Assembly: GCF_002879535.1 (NCBI RefSeq)
Contig: NZ_PNOT02000107.1
Span: forward strand, 58,138 to 122,137
DNA from: Mesorhizobium intechi
GTDB lineage: Bacteria; Pseudomonadota; Alphaproteobacteria; Rhizobiales; Rhizobiaceae
Length of the DNA: 64,000 nt
Direction of reading: 5' to 3'
Positions 29,630-38,381 of this stretch are shown here, one piece after another. The translations under genes were made by a program, and so were the position numbers. Numbering within the stretch: position 1 is the stretch's first letter; each line of letters opens with the position of its first letter. The notes under the pieces were generated by a model. That model saw nothing but the letters and a program-made list of their open reading frames with translations, did no database searches and was not told where the DNA came from.

Positions 29630-30166
29630 ATGCCTCTATCCGCCGACTCCCCTCTCTACCCCGCGATCAGGGATATCGTCAACGCGGCGGCTGGCGCCAA
29701 TCCTTTCGAGGACGTCAAGGCCGTGCTGAACGGCTATACCCACCGCTTCCATGCGCTCGGCGGACTGGTTCACGAGGAGGAGGACGACGAGGTTTTGCTG
29801 CATGCCAGCCCGCAGCTGACGATTTACCACATCACGCTCTCGCCCGGGGTGCAGTATCCGCCGCACAACCATCTGATGGACGCCCTGGTCGGCATCTATT
29901 GGGGCGGCGAGACCAATTTCATCTACCCACTCGCCGGCCAAAAGGTCGACGAGCCGGAGCGGCAGGATCTTTCAGCGCCCGCGCTGGTGCACATGTCTTC
30001 CAGCACCATTCACTCGGTCGCCAATACCGGCAGTACCCGCTCTGGCGCCCTGCACGTCTATCTCGGCGATCTGCCAGGCACCGACCGCCAATTGTGGAGC
30101 CTGGCCGACAGCCGGCCGGAACCGTTCGACAACGCCAGGTACATGGCCGGCGCATGGCCGATATAG
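29630..30166 (+). CDS. Cupin-fold protein, possibly cysteine dioxygenase-like
   Basis: A 178-residue cupin. The metal-binding motif PPHNHLMDALVGIYWGGE (H-x-H, then E) lies near residues 83-100 and a second histidine in STIHSVANTG near 125. This layout resembles cysteine dioxygenase/PCO-type thiol dioxygenases and other small mononuclear-iron cupins, but the substrate is not determined. The ATG follows AGGAG. It stands alone, controlled presumably by the divergent GntR regulator. Confidence 0.8.
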   Translation: MPLSADSPLYPAIRDIVNAAAGANPFEDVKAVLNGYTHRFHALGGLVHEEEDDEVLLHASPQLTIYHITLSPGVQYPPHNHLMDALVGIYWGGETNFIYPLAGQKVDEPERQDLSAPALVHMSSSTIHSVANTGSTRSGALHVYLGDLPGTDRQLWSLADSRPEPFDNARYMAGAWPI

Positions 30167-30173
30167 GCCGAGC

Positions 30174-31247
30174 CTAGCCGCCGAGGCGCCGGCCGACAAA
30201 TCGGCTCGACGCCGTCTCCGCCATGGCGTCGGCAAGCTCCAGGCCCCATTGCCGGCGACAGTAGGCGCGGAAATCGAAGCAAGGCAGGCCCGGGCAGACC
30301 TCGAATTCGATCAGGTGAACCGTGTCGTCAGCCTCGACGCGCAGGTCGATGGAAAACACGTCGCGCAGGCCGAGCCCGGCGATCAGCTGCCCGGCGATTG
30401 CCCTGATCCTGGCGTCTGCGACCGGCTGGACATCGGCGACCGCGACGAGCCCCGGTTCGGCATAAACTCCTGCCGCCTTAGCCGCCTCGCCGGTTTCGCC
30501 GTAGAGCGCCATACTGTCCGCCATGGTCTGGAAATCCGCGCCGGAATCGACAAAGACGGTGCCGAGCGCCTCGACACCGGTTCGCGGCGTCAGCGCGAGA
30601 AAGCTGGCGCGCACATTGCGGCCGGCGACATAGGGCTGGACGACGACATCGTCGCGATAGGCGGCGAAGACGCGCCGGCTAAGCTCGAGCGCATGGGCCA
30701 GCTCATGGCACCGGGAATCCGGCCAGATGCCGATCTTGGCGCCAAGCCGGTTGGGCTTGACGAACCAGCCACCGGCGGAGGCGGGCGGCTCGACCAGCCA
30801 TTTGCCGTCGCGGGCGAGGCCAGCCTGCGGCGCCGGCAGGCCGAGCGCGCCAAGCACGGCGCCGGAGCGGAACTTGTCCTGGCAGAGCGCGAACAGGGAA
30901 TCATCGGCTCCGATCGTCCGCAACCCCTTGAGCCGGGCCAGCACCGGCGCCGCGCCGCCACGGAAATACGCGACGCCGTCGGACAGCGTCCAGACCAGCG
31001 TGCTCTCCGCATCCGCACCCTCCAGCGCCTCGGCGGCATCGTCGAGCGCCACCGGCGCGAAGGCGAGACCCCGCGCCTGGCAGGCGGCGGCGAGTGCCGC
31101 GAATTCGGGGGCGATGTCCGTCGACTGCGCGAGGTAGGATGAGATTTCGGTGGCGCGCTGCAATGCGAAGCCGTCGGCGACCAGCCGGTCGAAGCAGGCC
31201 TTTTCGGGCTCGTAGACAAGGATCAGCTTCGGATTGTGCTTTGACAT
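30174..31247 (-). CDS. ATP-grasp protein, D-Ala-D-Ala ligase-like
   Basis: A 357-residue protein with an ATP-grasp layout: a lysine in GGWFVKPNRLGAKIGI that would hold the nucleotide, VVVQPYVAGRNVRASFLA, and the metal-binding FSIDLRVEADDTVHLIEFEV followed by CPGLPCFDF. The final motif (E-x-N in ligases) reads EFEVCPG here, so the usual asparagine is replaced by valine-cysteine; activity may be altered. Such enzymes join a carboxylate to an amine. ATG at 31247 gives the natural N-terminus KLILVYEPEK. It is convergent with the cupin gene, 7 bp apart; its partner substrate is unknown. Confidence 0.78.
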   Translation of the reverse strand: MSKHNPKLILVYEPEKACFDRLVADGFALQRATEISSYLAQSTDIAPEFAALAAACQARGLAFAPVALDDAAEALEGADAESTLVWTLSDGVAYFRGGAAPVLARLKGLRTIGADDSLFALCQDKFRSGAVLGALGLPAPQAGLARDGKWLVEPPASAGGWFVKPNRLGAKIGIWPDSRCHELAHALELSRRVFAAYRDDVVVQPYVAGRNVRASFLALTPRTGVEALGTVFVDSGADFQTMADSMALYGETGEAAKAAGVYAEPGLVAVADVQPVADARIRAIAGQLIAGLGLRDVFSIDLRVEADDTVHLIEFEVCPGLPCFDFRAYCRRQWGLELADAMAETASSRFVGRRLGG

Positions 31248-31353
31248 GATGGTGCGGGATTCCAGCGGTGCGATGGCTTGGAGCGCGTCGCGTCGAAACG
31301 ACATGCATTACCACCACACGGCGCCGGCCGTCGGCTTTCGCGAAACCGACCGT

Positions 31354-31381
31354 GCCGGGCGGTTGCGTGACAACGCCCGGC
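31354..31381 (-). terminator. Possible terminator hairpin after the galactose-type operon
   Basis: Perfect 8-bp GC-rich arms GCCGGGCG / CGCCCGGC with a 12-base loop, downstream of the SMP-30 gene. There is no T-run on the minus strand. Confidence 0.4.
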
Positions 31382-31406
31382 GAAAACAATCAGCTGCCGC
31401 GGGAGT

Positions 31407-32282
31407 TCAGGCGATCAGCACGCGCGGTTCGAACCGGCCGTTGACGGGGATGTCGATGAGGAAGGTCATGCCCGCCTGCGGGTCGAGCTTGCGCTGCTTG
31501 TCGTCCTTGCCCTTCCAGGCCGAGGTCACCGCCAGCCGGTCGGCCTTGGACCCGACAAAGGCCGGGCAGGAGGCCTGCGTCGCCGGCATGGGAATTTCGC
31601 GCAGCAATGCGCCATCGGGCGAATAGGCCTTAACCGCCTTGCCGCCCCAGACGGCATTCCACAGCACGCCATCGCGGTCGACGACGGAGCCGTCGACATA
31701 GCCCTTCGACGAGCGATGGTCGACGAACACTTTCGACTCGCCAACCGGCAGGCCTGTGACCGGATCGCAGGCGACGCGCATCAACAGACCGGTCGCGGTG
31801 TCGGTGTAGTAGGCGATCGTCCCGTCCTTGGAAAAGCAGATCGAGTTCGACACGGTGATGTCCGAAAACAGGCGGCGCAGTTCGCCCTTGAAGAACCAGT
31901 AGATCGAGCCCGCGCCCTTGCTCTCGTCCTTGGCCATCGTGCCAACCCAAAAGGCCCCGCAGGGATGGACGCGGGAATCGTTGGAGCGGGTGAGCGGGTT
32001 GTCGGCTTCGATGGGCGTGTGCAGCGCCATCGTGCCGGTCGCGACATCGCGGACAAAGAGCCCGGTCTCGGTGGCGATCAGCTGACGTTGGTCGTCGATA
32101 ATGGCGATGGCGCTGGCCATCAGGCCAAGCTCATGGATCTTCAGCACGCCCGTGAGCGGCTTTTCCAGAAGCTGGCCGTTGACGATGTCGAACCAGAACA
32201 GCGCATCGGCAGCGGGATCGTAGCTCGGCCCTTCGCCGAGCTGGCAGATGTGATCGGAAAAAATCGAAACCGCGCTCATCAT
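31407..32282 (-). CDS. SMP-30/gluconolactonase family sugar lactonase
   Basis: A 291-residue six-bladed propeller lactonase. Metal ligands are visible in LGEGPSYDPAADALFWFDI (Glu near residue 17), NDSRVHPCGAFWVGTM (Asn and Asp near 100-105), and GYVDGSVVDRDGVLWNAVW (Asp near 198). It would open an aldono-lactone, here probably galactono- or arabinono-lactone made by the SDR dehydrogenase of the same operon. ATG 32282 overlaps the stop of the aldolase gene (ATGA), so it is the last gene of a four-gene coupled set. Confidence 0.9.
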   Translation of the reverse strand: MMSAVSIFSDHICQLGEGPSYDPAADALFWFDIVNGQLLEKPLTGVLKIHELGLMASAIAIIDDQRQLIATETGLFVRDVATGTMALHTPIEADNPLTRSNDSRVHPCGAFWVGTMAKDESKGAGSIYWFFKGELRRLFSDITVSNSICFSKDGTIAYYTDTATGLLMRVACDPVTGLPVGESKVFVDHRSSKGYVDGSVVDRDGVLWNAVWGGKAVKAYSPDGALLREIPMPATQASCPAFVGSKADRLAVTSAWKGKDDKQRKLDPQAGMTFLIDIPVNGRFEPRVLIA

Positions 32283-32917
32283 GCGTCTCCGAACACCGCA
32301 TCCCAGGCCGCAACGGCGGCGTGCGCACGAGCCGCGACGTCGTCGACGCTCATGCCCGGTTTGAACAGGCTGGAGCCCAGGCCGAAGACCGTGACGCCCA
32401 CCGCCTTGTAGCCGGCAAAGTCCTTCTCCGAAACGCCGCCGACGGCGCCGACCAGGGTCCGCGCCGGCAGCACCGCCCGAATGGCGGAAATGCCCGATGC
32501 GCCGAGCGCGCTCGCCGGAAAGAATTTCAGGGCCGAAGCGCCCAGCCGGATCGCCTGAAAAGCTTCCGTCGGTGTGAACACGCCGGGCATGGTCACCATG
32601 CCGTAGTGCATGGCGCGCGCCATCACATCGGCATCGATGTTGGGGCTGACCAGCAGCCGCCCACCGGCCTGGTGCAAGCCGTCGACATCGGTCGCCGTCA
32701 GCACCGTGCCGGCGCCGATCAAGGCTGTTTTCGGCAGCACCTGGACAATCCTGGCGATCGACGAGAATGGCTGGGGCGAGTTGAGGGGCACTTCGATGGC
32801 CTCGATGCCGGCGTCGAACAGCGCCTGCCCCATGGCTATCGCCTCGGCGGGTTTCAGGCCACGCAGGATGGCGACCAGCCCGCGCTTGAGTTTTGGAAAG
32901 GCTGCGGTCTCGGTCAT
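32279..32917 (-). CDS. dgoA: 2-dehydro-3-deoxy-6-phosphogalactonate aldolase
   Basis: A 212-residue class I KDPG/KDPGal aldolase. The N-terminal GLVAILRGLKPAEAIAMGQA contains the catalytic glutamate/arginine region (R-G rather than R-V, as in KDPGal aldolases), and the Schiff-base lysine lies in GASALKFFPASALG near residue 125. It splits KDPGal into pyruvate and glyceraldehyde-3-phosphate. It overlaps kinase and lactonase genes by 4 nt each. A KDPG-specific role is the alternative, less likely next to a dgoK-type kinase. Confidence 0.92.
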   Translation of the reverse strand: MTETAAFPKLKRGLVAILRGLKPAEAIAMGQALFDAGIEAIEVPLNSPQPFSSIARIVQVLPKTALIGAGTVLTATDVDGLHQAGGRLLVSPNIDADVMARAMHYGMVTMPGVFTPTEAFQAIRLGASALKFFPASALGASGISAIRAVLPARTLVGAVGGVSEKDFAGYKAVGVTVFGLGSSLFKPGMSVDDVAARAHAAVAAWDAVFGDA

Positions 32918-33873
32918 GCCAAGGCTCCGGTTCTGGCGATCATGCCGTTTTCGCGCGCGGCTTCGATGAGGCCGGCGCGCACCGCTTCATCCGCGTCGAC
33001 GGTGCGGACGGCAAGCCCTGCAAGGCCGAGTGCAGCCTGGTAGAGCACAGCGAGGGCGCCCGAGGCAATCAGCACGACCGGCGCATCGCCCGCGCCATAG
33101 CGGCGCTTGGCCGAGGCGATCTCGCCGCCGATCAGAAGGCCGGACAGACAGGCCGCCGCATCTTCCGCCTTCAGGTCCTGCAGGAGCCCGGCGGCGCGGA
33201 TGGCAAACAGCTTCGAGGTGACGTCGCCGCCCTCGCCGAGCGCGCGTCCGCACCACTGCCGGAAGAACGGATTGTCCGCAGCGACGGGAGCCGGATGCTC
33301 GCCCAGCGAATGCTTGAGGATGGAATGCGCGGCCAGCACCGAGAACAATTCGCCGGTCGGCCAGGTGCCGAAGCCGGCAACCGCGCCGTCCTCGACCAGC
33401 ACCCATTTCGAATGGGTGCCGGGCATGCAGGCAAGATGCCGCCCCCTTGCCGGCAAACCGGCGCCAGCCAATTGTGTTTCCTCACCGCGCATGACATCGG
33501 GCGCATCGGCCAGGCGCTGGGCGAGGCCCGGCACGATGCGGATGTCGCGTTTTCGATCAGCCACGCGGGCAGCGCCACCGAGGATGGCGCCGATGGGCGC
33601 CGGCACGCTCACATAGGGCGCCTCGATCCAGCCCTGACGAGAGCCGGCCATGCCGCAGATAATGACGGGCAGTGTTTCCGGCGCGCCGATCGCGGCCAGG
33701 TGGCCTTCCAGCACGTTGGAGAACCCCTTCTCGCGCGCGGTGATCAGGCCATCATCGCCGCGGCGCTCGGCAAGCACCTTGCCGCCGCCGTCGATCAGCC
33801 ATGCGCGCAGCCGCGTCGTGCCCCAGTCGAGCGCGGCTACCGCCGGCGCATCGCCGGCAAATTCCGGGCTCAC
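32914..33873 (-). CDS. dgoK: 2-dehydro-3-deoxygalactonokinase
   Basis: A 319-residue sugar kinase. VAALDWGTTRLRAWLIDG gives the phosphate-binding loop, IICGMAGSRQGWIEAPYV and CMPGTHSKWVLVEDGAV are diagnostic of the DgoK family. It phosphorylates 2-keto-3-deoxygalactonate for the downstream aldolase. The start is GTG at 33873, preceded by CGGAGG and overlapping the SDR stop (GTGA). The reading frame stays open far upstream, but there it is antiparallel to a better-supported SDR gene frame. Confidence 0.93.
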   Translation of the reverse strand: MSPEFAGDAPAVAALDWGTTRLRAWLIDGGGKVLAERRGDDGLITAREKGFSNVLEGHLAAIGAPETLPVIICGMAGSRQGWIEAPYVSVPAPIGAILGGAARVADRKRDIRIVPGLAQRLADAPDVMRGEETQLAGAGLPARGRHLACMPGTHSKWVLVEDGAVAGFGTWPTGELFSVLAAHSILKHSLGEHPAPVAADNPFFRQWCGRALGEGGDVTSKLFAIRAAGLLQDLKAEDAAACLSGLLIGGEIASAKRRYGAGDAPVVLIASGALAVLYQAALGLAGLAVRTVDADEAVRAGLIEAARENGMIARTGALA

Positions 33874-34637
33874 AGAAAACCTCCGTCGACGATCAGCATC
33901 TGCGCGGTCAGCATGCGCGAGGCGTCCGAGGCCAGGAACAGCACCGTTCCGACCATGTCGTCCGGGCGCATGACCTCCTTGATGCATTGCTTGGCGACAT
34001 GGGCTGCAAGTGCCCCTTCGGTCACCCAGCGTTCCTGCTGGCGTTCGGTGATCACCCAGCCGGGCGCGACGGCGTTGACGCGGATGCGGTCGGGCCCGAG
34101 CTTGCCGGCCAGCCCTTTGGTGAGGCCGAGTATGCCCGCCTTGGCGGCGGTATAGGCCGGCATGTCGGGATGGTTGATGAGGTAGGATGTCGAGGTGAAG
34201 TTGATGATGGAGCCGCCGCCGGCCCGCTTCATTCCCGGCGCCACCGCCTGCGCGGTGAAGAAATGTGGTCTGAGGTTGATCGCCTGGTTGTTGTCCCAGA
34301 ACTCCACCGTCACGTCCTCGACGGCGTGGCGCTCGTCCCAGGCGGCATTGTTGATCAGCACGGTGACATCGCCATGCGCCTCCGCTGCCTTGGCCGCCGA
34401 GGCGCGCAGCGCCGCGATGTCGCGTAGGTCGGTCTTGAGATAGAGCGGCCGGCGGCCGAATTCCTTCTCGATGCGGTCGGCAAGCAGCGTGCTCGGCCCC
34501 TCTGCAATGTCGATGAAGGCGACATTGGCGCCCTGGCGCACGAAACCCTCGGTCAGCGCCGCGCCGATCCCGGAACCGCCGCCGGTGATCAACACCGAGG
34601 CGCCCTTGAGGTCGGCAAAATCCGCCGATGGCATCAT
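33870..34637 (-). CDS. SDR-family sugar dehydrogenase
   Basis: A 255-residue classical short-chain dehydrogenase. The cofactor loop VLITGGGSGIGAALTEGF, the NNAAW motif (LINNAAWDE), catalytic serine near STSYL and YTAAKAGILG (Y-x-x-x-K), and the closing LTAQMLIVDGGFL are complete. As first gene of the coupled SDR-dgoK-dgoA-lactonase set it is probably an NAD(P)-dependent D-galactose, L-fucose or L-arabinose 1-dehydrogenase. No aldonate dehydratase is in the operon, so that step must be encoded elsewhere. Either of two tandem ATGs (34637 or 34634) could start it. Confidence 0.9.
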   Translation of the reverse strand: MMPSADFADLKGASVLITGGGSGIGAALTEGFVRQGANVAFIDIAEGPSTLLADRIEKEFGRRPLYLKTDLRDIAALRASAAKAAEAHGDVTVLINNAAWDERHAVEDVTVEFWDNNQAINLRPHFFTAQAVAPGMKRAGGGSIINFTSTSYLINHPDMPAYTAAKAGILGLTKGLAGKLGPDRIRVNAVAPGWVITERQQERWVTEGALAAHVAKQCIKEVMRPDDMVGTVLFLASDASRMLTAQMLIVDGGFL

Positions 34638-34651
34638 ATTCTTCTCTCCCG

Positions 34652-34699
34652 GCGCATGACCCCGAAATCGGATTCGATTTTCGGACAGGGATCAGGCGC
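34652..34699. repeat. RIME-like palindrome
   Basis: GCGCATGACCCC and GGGATCAGGCGC pair at 10 of 12 positions, with an inner CGAAATC/GATTTTCG pair. It has the GCATGA...CCGAAA...TTTCGG...GATCA style of the rhizobial intergenic mosaic element. It lies upstream of the SDR gene in a 251-bp space that shows no gene. Confidence 0.6.
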
Positions 34700-34888
34700 A
34701 AACATAAGTTGCGACAGCGGCTTTGCGCGTCCACAGGCGCGCGCGCTGTACGCGTGAACGGCGCGCATCCTAGCCACGCAAGTCGCGCGGGCAAGGGTGA
34801 AACGTCGGATTTGCAGGCTTATGTCAGACAAAACGACAATGCGCACTCGGCGCATTGTCGCGATAGCGCACAGCCCAGGGATCGCCGG

Positions 34889-36238
34889 TCAGATCGCCTT
34901 GGCGCGCAGGGCGCCACGGAAGGAATCGCGGAGATAGCCGAGCGTGGCGTCGGCATCGGCCGGCCTGCCGAACAGATAGCCCTGCCCGCCGGCGCAGCCG
35001 AACTGGACCAGGCGATCGGCCTGCGCTTCCTCTTCTATGCCTTCGGCGACCACATCCATGCCAAGCCCTTCGCACATGGCGAGAATGGCGCGGATGATGT
35101 GTTCGGACGGGCGGTCGTCGAGAATGGAGGAGACGAAGGCGCGATCGATCTTGAGCTTGTCGAAATGGAATTCGCGCAGGCGGCCGAGCGAGGACTGGCC
35201 GGTGCCGAAATCGTCGAGCGAAACGCGGATGCCGACGCGCCGCAAATCCTCGACGATCTGCGCCGCCGAGGCCGGGTCGTTCATCAGGCCGGTCTCGGTG
35301 ATCTCGATCTCGAGGCGGCGCGGATCGAAGCCGGTGCGGTCGAGGATCGCCAATATGTGCAGGCCGGTGTTCTGGTCGACCAGCTGCGAGGGCGACAGGT
35401 TGAAGGAGAGGAACAGGTCGCTCGGCCAGTTCCTGGCCGCCTCGGTCGCCTTGCGCAGCACGAGCTGCGACAGCGGACCGATGATGCCGCGTTCCTCGGC
35501 GATGGGGATGAAGACCGTCGGCGGCACGGCACCGAGGTCACGATCGGTCCAGCGCGCCAGCGTCTCGAAGCCGATGGTTCGGCGCGTCGTGAGGTCGACG
35601 ATCGGCTGGAAATGCGGCTCCACCTCGCCGGCCGAGACGGCGCGGCGCAGCGCCTGTTCGATGCGGGTGACGCGCTTGGCCGCCTCTTCCATCTCACGGG
35701 TGTAGACGACGACGCGGCCACGGCCGGAGCGCTTGGCGTGGTAGAGCGCCGTCTCGGCCTTGTTGATGAGGATCTCGGTGGTCTCGTCGCCGGAATAGAA
35801 CAGCGAGCAGCCGACCGAGGCCGACAGCCTGGCGGTGCGTTCGCCGACATCGTAGGGCGCCGACAGGATCTCGATCAGCATGCGGGACTTTTCCGCCGCC
35901 GCTTCCTCGGAGAACACCAGCGGATAGAGGAAGGCGAATTCGTCGGCGCCGATGCGACAGACCGTCGAATGGCCGTCCATCGAGGCGCGTAGCCGCATCG
36001 CGACCTGGATCAGGATATCGTCGCCGGCCTTGTGGCCGAACAGATCGTTGATCGGCTTGAAGCCGTCGAGGTCGAGAATGCCGACGGTGAAAGGCGCGGG
36101 ATCATCGGCACGGTCGCTGATCAGGCGATCGGCCTTGTCGAAGAAGCGGCGATGGTTGCCAAGCCCGGTCAACGGATCGGTGAAGGCCAGATCCGTGCTC
36201 TCCCTGTTTGCCTGACCGGTGCCAAACGGAGTTTGCAT
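34889..36238 (-). CDS. GGDEF/EAL cyclic-di-GMP protein, probable phosphodiesterase
   Basis: A 449-residue cytosolic protein with no membrane segment. The GGDEF domain (about 15-180) has GADEF at 97-101, an Ala in place of the second Gly, so its cyclase activity is doubtful. The EAL domain (about 195-440) keeps ETLAR at 225, NLSPSQL, EITETG, DDFGTGQSSL, KIDRAFV and AEGIEEE, all needed for catalysis. It most likely hydrolyses c-di-GMP, with the degenerate domain as a possible GTP sensor. It is monocistronic. Confidence 0.93.
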   Translation of the reverse strand: MQTPFGTGQANRESTDLAFTDPLTGLGNHRRFFDKADRLISDRADDPAPFTVGILDLDGFKPINDLFGHKAGDDILIQVAMRLRASMDGHSTVCRIGADEFAFLYPLVFSEEAAAEKSRMLIEILSAPYDVGERTARLSASVGCSLFYSGDETTEILINKAETALYHAKRSGRGRVVVYTREMEEAAKRVTRIEQALRRAVSAGEVEPHFQPIVDLTTRRTIGFETLARWTDRDLGAVPPTVFIPIAEERGIIGPLSQLVLRKATEAARNWPSDLFLSFNLSPSQLVDQNTGLHILAILDRTGFDPRRLEIEITETGLMNDPASAAQIVEDLRRVGIRVSLDDFGTGQSSLGRLREFHFDKLKIDRAFVSSILDDRPSEHIIRAILAMCEGLGMDVVAEGIEEEAQADRLVQFGCAGGQGYLFGRPADADATLGYLRDSFRGALRAKAI

Positions 36239-36330
36239 CGGTGTCCCTGTTTTTGACGTCGGAATTTATGTCGGAGACTGGCAGCAAACCCTTTAGGAAA
36301 CGTATCTCGAAAATCGATTTTTTCCGCGCC

Positions 36331-36372
36331 GGACATGATCCGGAGAAGCGGCGTCCGGTTTTCCCGGCGATC
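36331..36372. repeat. RIME-like element fragment
   Basis: GGACATGATCCGGAGAAG, GTCCGGTTTTCCCGG and GCGATC repeat the blocks of the rhizobial intergenic palindrome. It lies in the 210-bp space between the GGDEF/EAL gene and the GT-C gene; the rest shows no gene. Confidence 0.5.
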
Positions 36373-36448
36373 TTGCCACGGCAAAGGGCCGGATGCCCGG
36401 CGAAAGCCGGCTAAACCGAGCCTCAAACCTTTGTTTTCGCGCTGATTT

Positions 36449-38248
36449 TCAGCCTCCGAGCTTGACGCGATAGAGCTCGAGCTCGGCCCCGACTGTCCCC
36501 GCCACCGGCTCCAGCCAGTCCGGCACGTTGCCGCGGGTCAGCCCGGCCAGAAAGCCGTTCGGCGCCCTGCCGACGAGCAGGCGGGTTTCCGGGTTGCCGC
36601 GGCAGAGCGCGACAAGCCCGACATGGTGGCTTTCGACCACCGACCTGGCGTCGGCGTCCGATCCGAGGAACGTATCGAGTGCAAGCAGGTTTCCGGCGAC
36701 GTTGCGATGATACGGCCCGGCGAACACGCGATGTCCGGAATAGGCCAGGATGGGCGAGCCAAGATTGGAAATGGCGAGCACGGTGGTGTCCGGCAGCTGG
36801 CTGAGCGCTACGAACGAGGTCTTGCCCTGGCAGTTCCCATTGACACTGGCGCCATCGACGGCCGCAGCGGTTCCGAAGGCGGTTGATGCAGCCACGGCTG
36901 CACAGGCCCAGAGTGCGTTGACCGAGACCAGCCAGGCCGCGGCCAGCTTGAGCGCGGGGCCGCGCGACGGGCTGGCTTCGGCCCGCAGCCGCCATTTGGC
37001 GATCCAGGCACAAAGCGGGATGACGGCCAAGGCAATGGAGAAGGTCGAGCCGCGCACTTGCCAGGCGCTGACCAGGAACGCCACCACCAGCAGCGCGCCA
37101 ACGAGGCTGTCCTGCCGCCGCGAGCCGCCGCGGCCGAGCCCAAGCGCCATCAGCATGATCGCCAGCAGTGGCGTGGCAAAACGCTCCACCACCGCGACCC
37201 GATTGTAGATGACGAGCTTGTACAGCGACTGCGCCTCTTCGATGTTGTCGAGCCACAATTCCCTGAGGCGCGGATCGAGGTTCGCATAGGGGGCCGCCAG
37301 GCATTGCGGGAAAAGCGACACCACGACAGCGCCCATCGCTACGGCAAGCAGGCCGAGTGCCACGAGACGCCGGCCGAGCGTGGCTTTGGCCATATCGAGC
37401 GATGCCAAGGCGGCGAGGCCGCATCCGGCGAGAGCGGCCACCACGAACTGCACTGTCGAAAAGGCATCGCATTGCGGCTGGCCCCACGCGGATGGGGCGA
37501 TGGTGGTGACGAAGACCAGCGCTGAAACGCCGGCAAAGCCAAGCCCGAAATCCCTGGCGATCCGCCCCTCACCGCCGGGGTCGGCGACAAACAGCAGGGC
37601 AATGCACGCGCCGATGGTGCCGACGTAGGGCGCCGTTTCCATGCCGACGGCGAGCATCAGCGCCGCGCACAAGCCCGCGAGCAGCGCGGCCCAGCGCTGC
37701 ACGGGTGCATCGAGCAGCAGGCTCAGGCAGGCCATGGTCAGCGTCAGCTGGACGTTGTGATGATCGAGCGAGCCGGGCGAAAAGATGCCGATGAAGTGCA
37801 GCGCCGCGGCGCCGATGACCACGGCCGGCAGCACGGCGGCGGCACCGGCGAAACTGCGCGCAGCGCGGGCGGTAAAGAGCAAGGCGAGGTAGAAGAGCAG
37901 CGCCGGCCAGAGCACCTCGGCGATGGTCTCGGCCATGGCGACGCTGCCGGTCAGCGCCGAGGCTGCGAGAACGATGACGGCGAGCGGCGCGTCGACCAGC
38001 CGCGACCAGTGCATGACGAAGCCCCCTTCGAGGCCCATCCGGTACTGATGCAGGTCGAACCAGCCCTGGCCGGCCAGCATGTCGCGAACCTCGACCAGAC
38101 GCAGCAGATTGTCATTGTCGCCACCGGCGTCGGTCAAGTCACGGAATCCGCTGAGAGCGCTGACGACAACCATCACCAGCGTCGCGACGAGCACGAGCGC
38201 GAGGTCGTTGCGTCGCGACGGAAGTGGCGTGGCCTCGACAGGGATCAT
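36449..38248 (-). CDS. Polytopic membrane protein, GT-C glycosyltransferase-like
   Basis: A 599-residue protein with about ten or more membrane helices. The first periplasmic loop has GGDNDNLLRLVEVRDML and MHWSRLVDAP, and a later loop GSLDHHNVQL resembles the D-x-D and DHH signatures of STT3/GT-C enzymes that use polyprenyl-linked sugars. A C-terminal soluble domain follows. ATG 38248 was chosen; an upstream TTG at 38323 is possible. Next to GtrA and a GT2 polyprenol-sugar synthase gene, it is probably the transferase that uses the flipped lipid-linked sugar to modify a surface glycan or lipid A. Confidence 0.78.
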   Translation of the reverse strand: MIPVEATPLPSRRNDLALVLVATLVMVVVSALSGFRDLTDAGGDNDNLLRLVEVRDMLAGQGWFDLHQYRMGLEGGFVMHWSRLVDAPLAVIVLAASALTGSVAMAETIAEVLWPALLFYLALLFTARAARSFAGAAAVLPAVVIGAAALHFIGIFSPGSLDHHNVQLTLTMACLSLLLDAPVQRWAALLAGLCAALMLAVGMETAPYVGTIGACIALLFVADPGGEGRIARDFGLGFAGVSALVFVTTIAPSAWGQPQCDAFSTVQFVVAALAGCGLAALASLDMAKATLGRRLVALGLLAVAMGAVVVSLFPQCLAAPYANLDPRLRELWLDNIEEAQSLYKLVIYNRVAVVERFATPLLAIMLMALGLGRGGSRRQDSLVGALLVVAFLVSAWQVRGSTFSIALAVIPLCAWIAKWRLRAEASPSRGPALKLAAAWLVSVNALWACAAVAASTAFGTAAAVDGASVNGNCQGKTSFVALSQLPDTTVLAISNLGSPILAYSGHRVFAGPYHRNVAGNLLALDTFLGSDADARSVVESHHVGLVALCRGNPETRLLVGRAPNGFLAGLTRGNVPDWLEPVAGTVGAELELYRVKLGG

Positions 38249-38381
38249 AATATCGACAGGAGTCACGGGACGGCCTCTGGGCGCTCTTTTCGTGCCGGAA
38301 GTTATCGCGAACTCACTGCGCAAATCTTAAAACCGGCCTTGCACTTCGTCGCATCGCGTCGTCGCGCCGCGTCGAATGCCT

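Noticed and set aside
32914..34794. Continuous 626-codon minus frame suggesting a large fused dgoK protein
   Set aside because: The N-terminal half lies in a different frame from the complete SDR gene that it overlaps. A GTG with CGGAGG at 33873 and a 4-nt overlap define dgoK properly.
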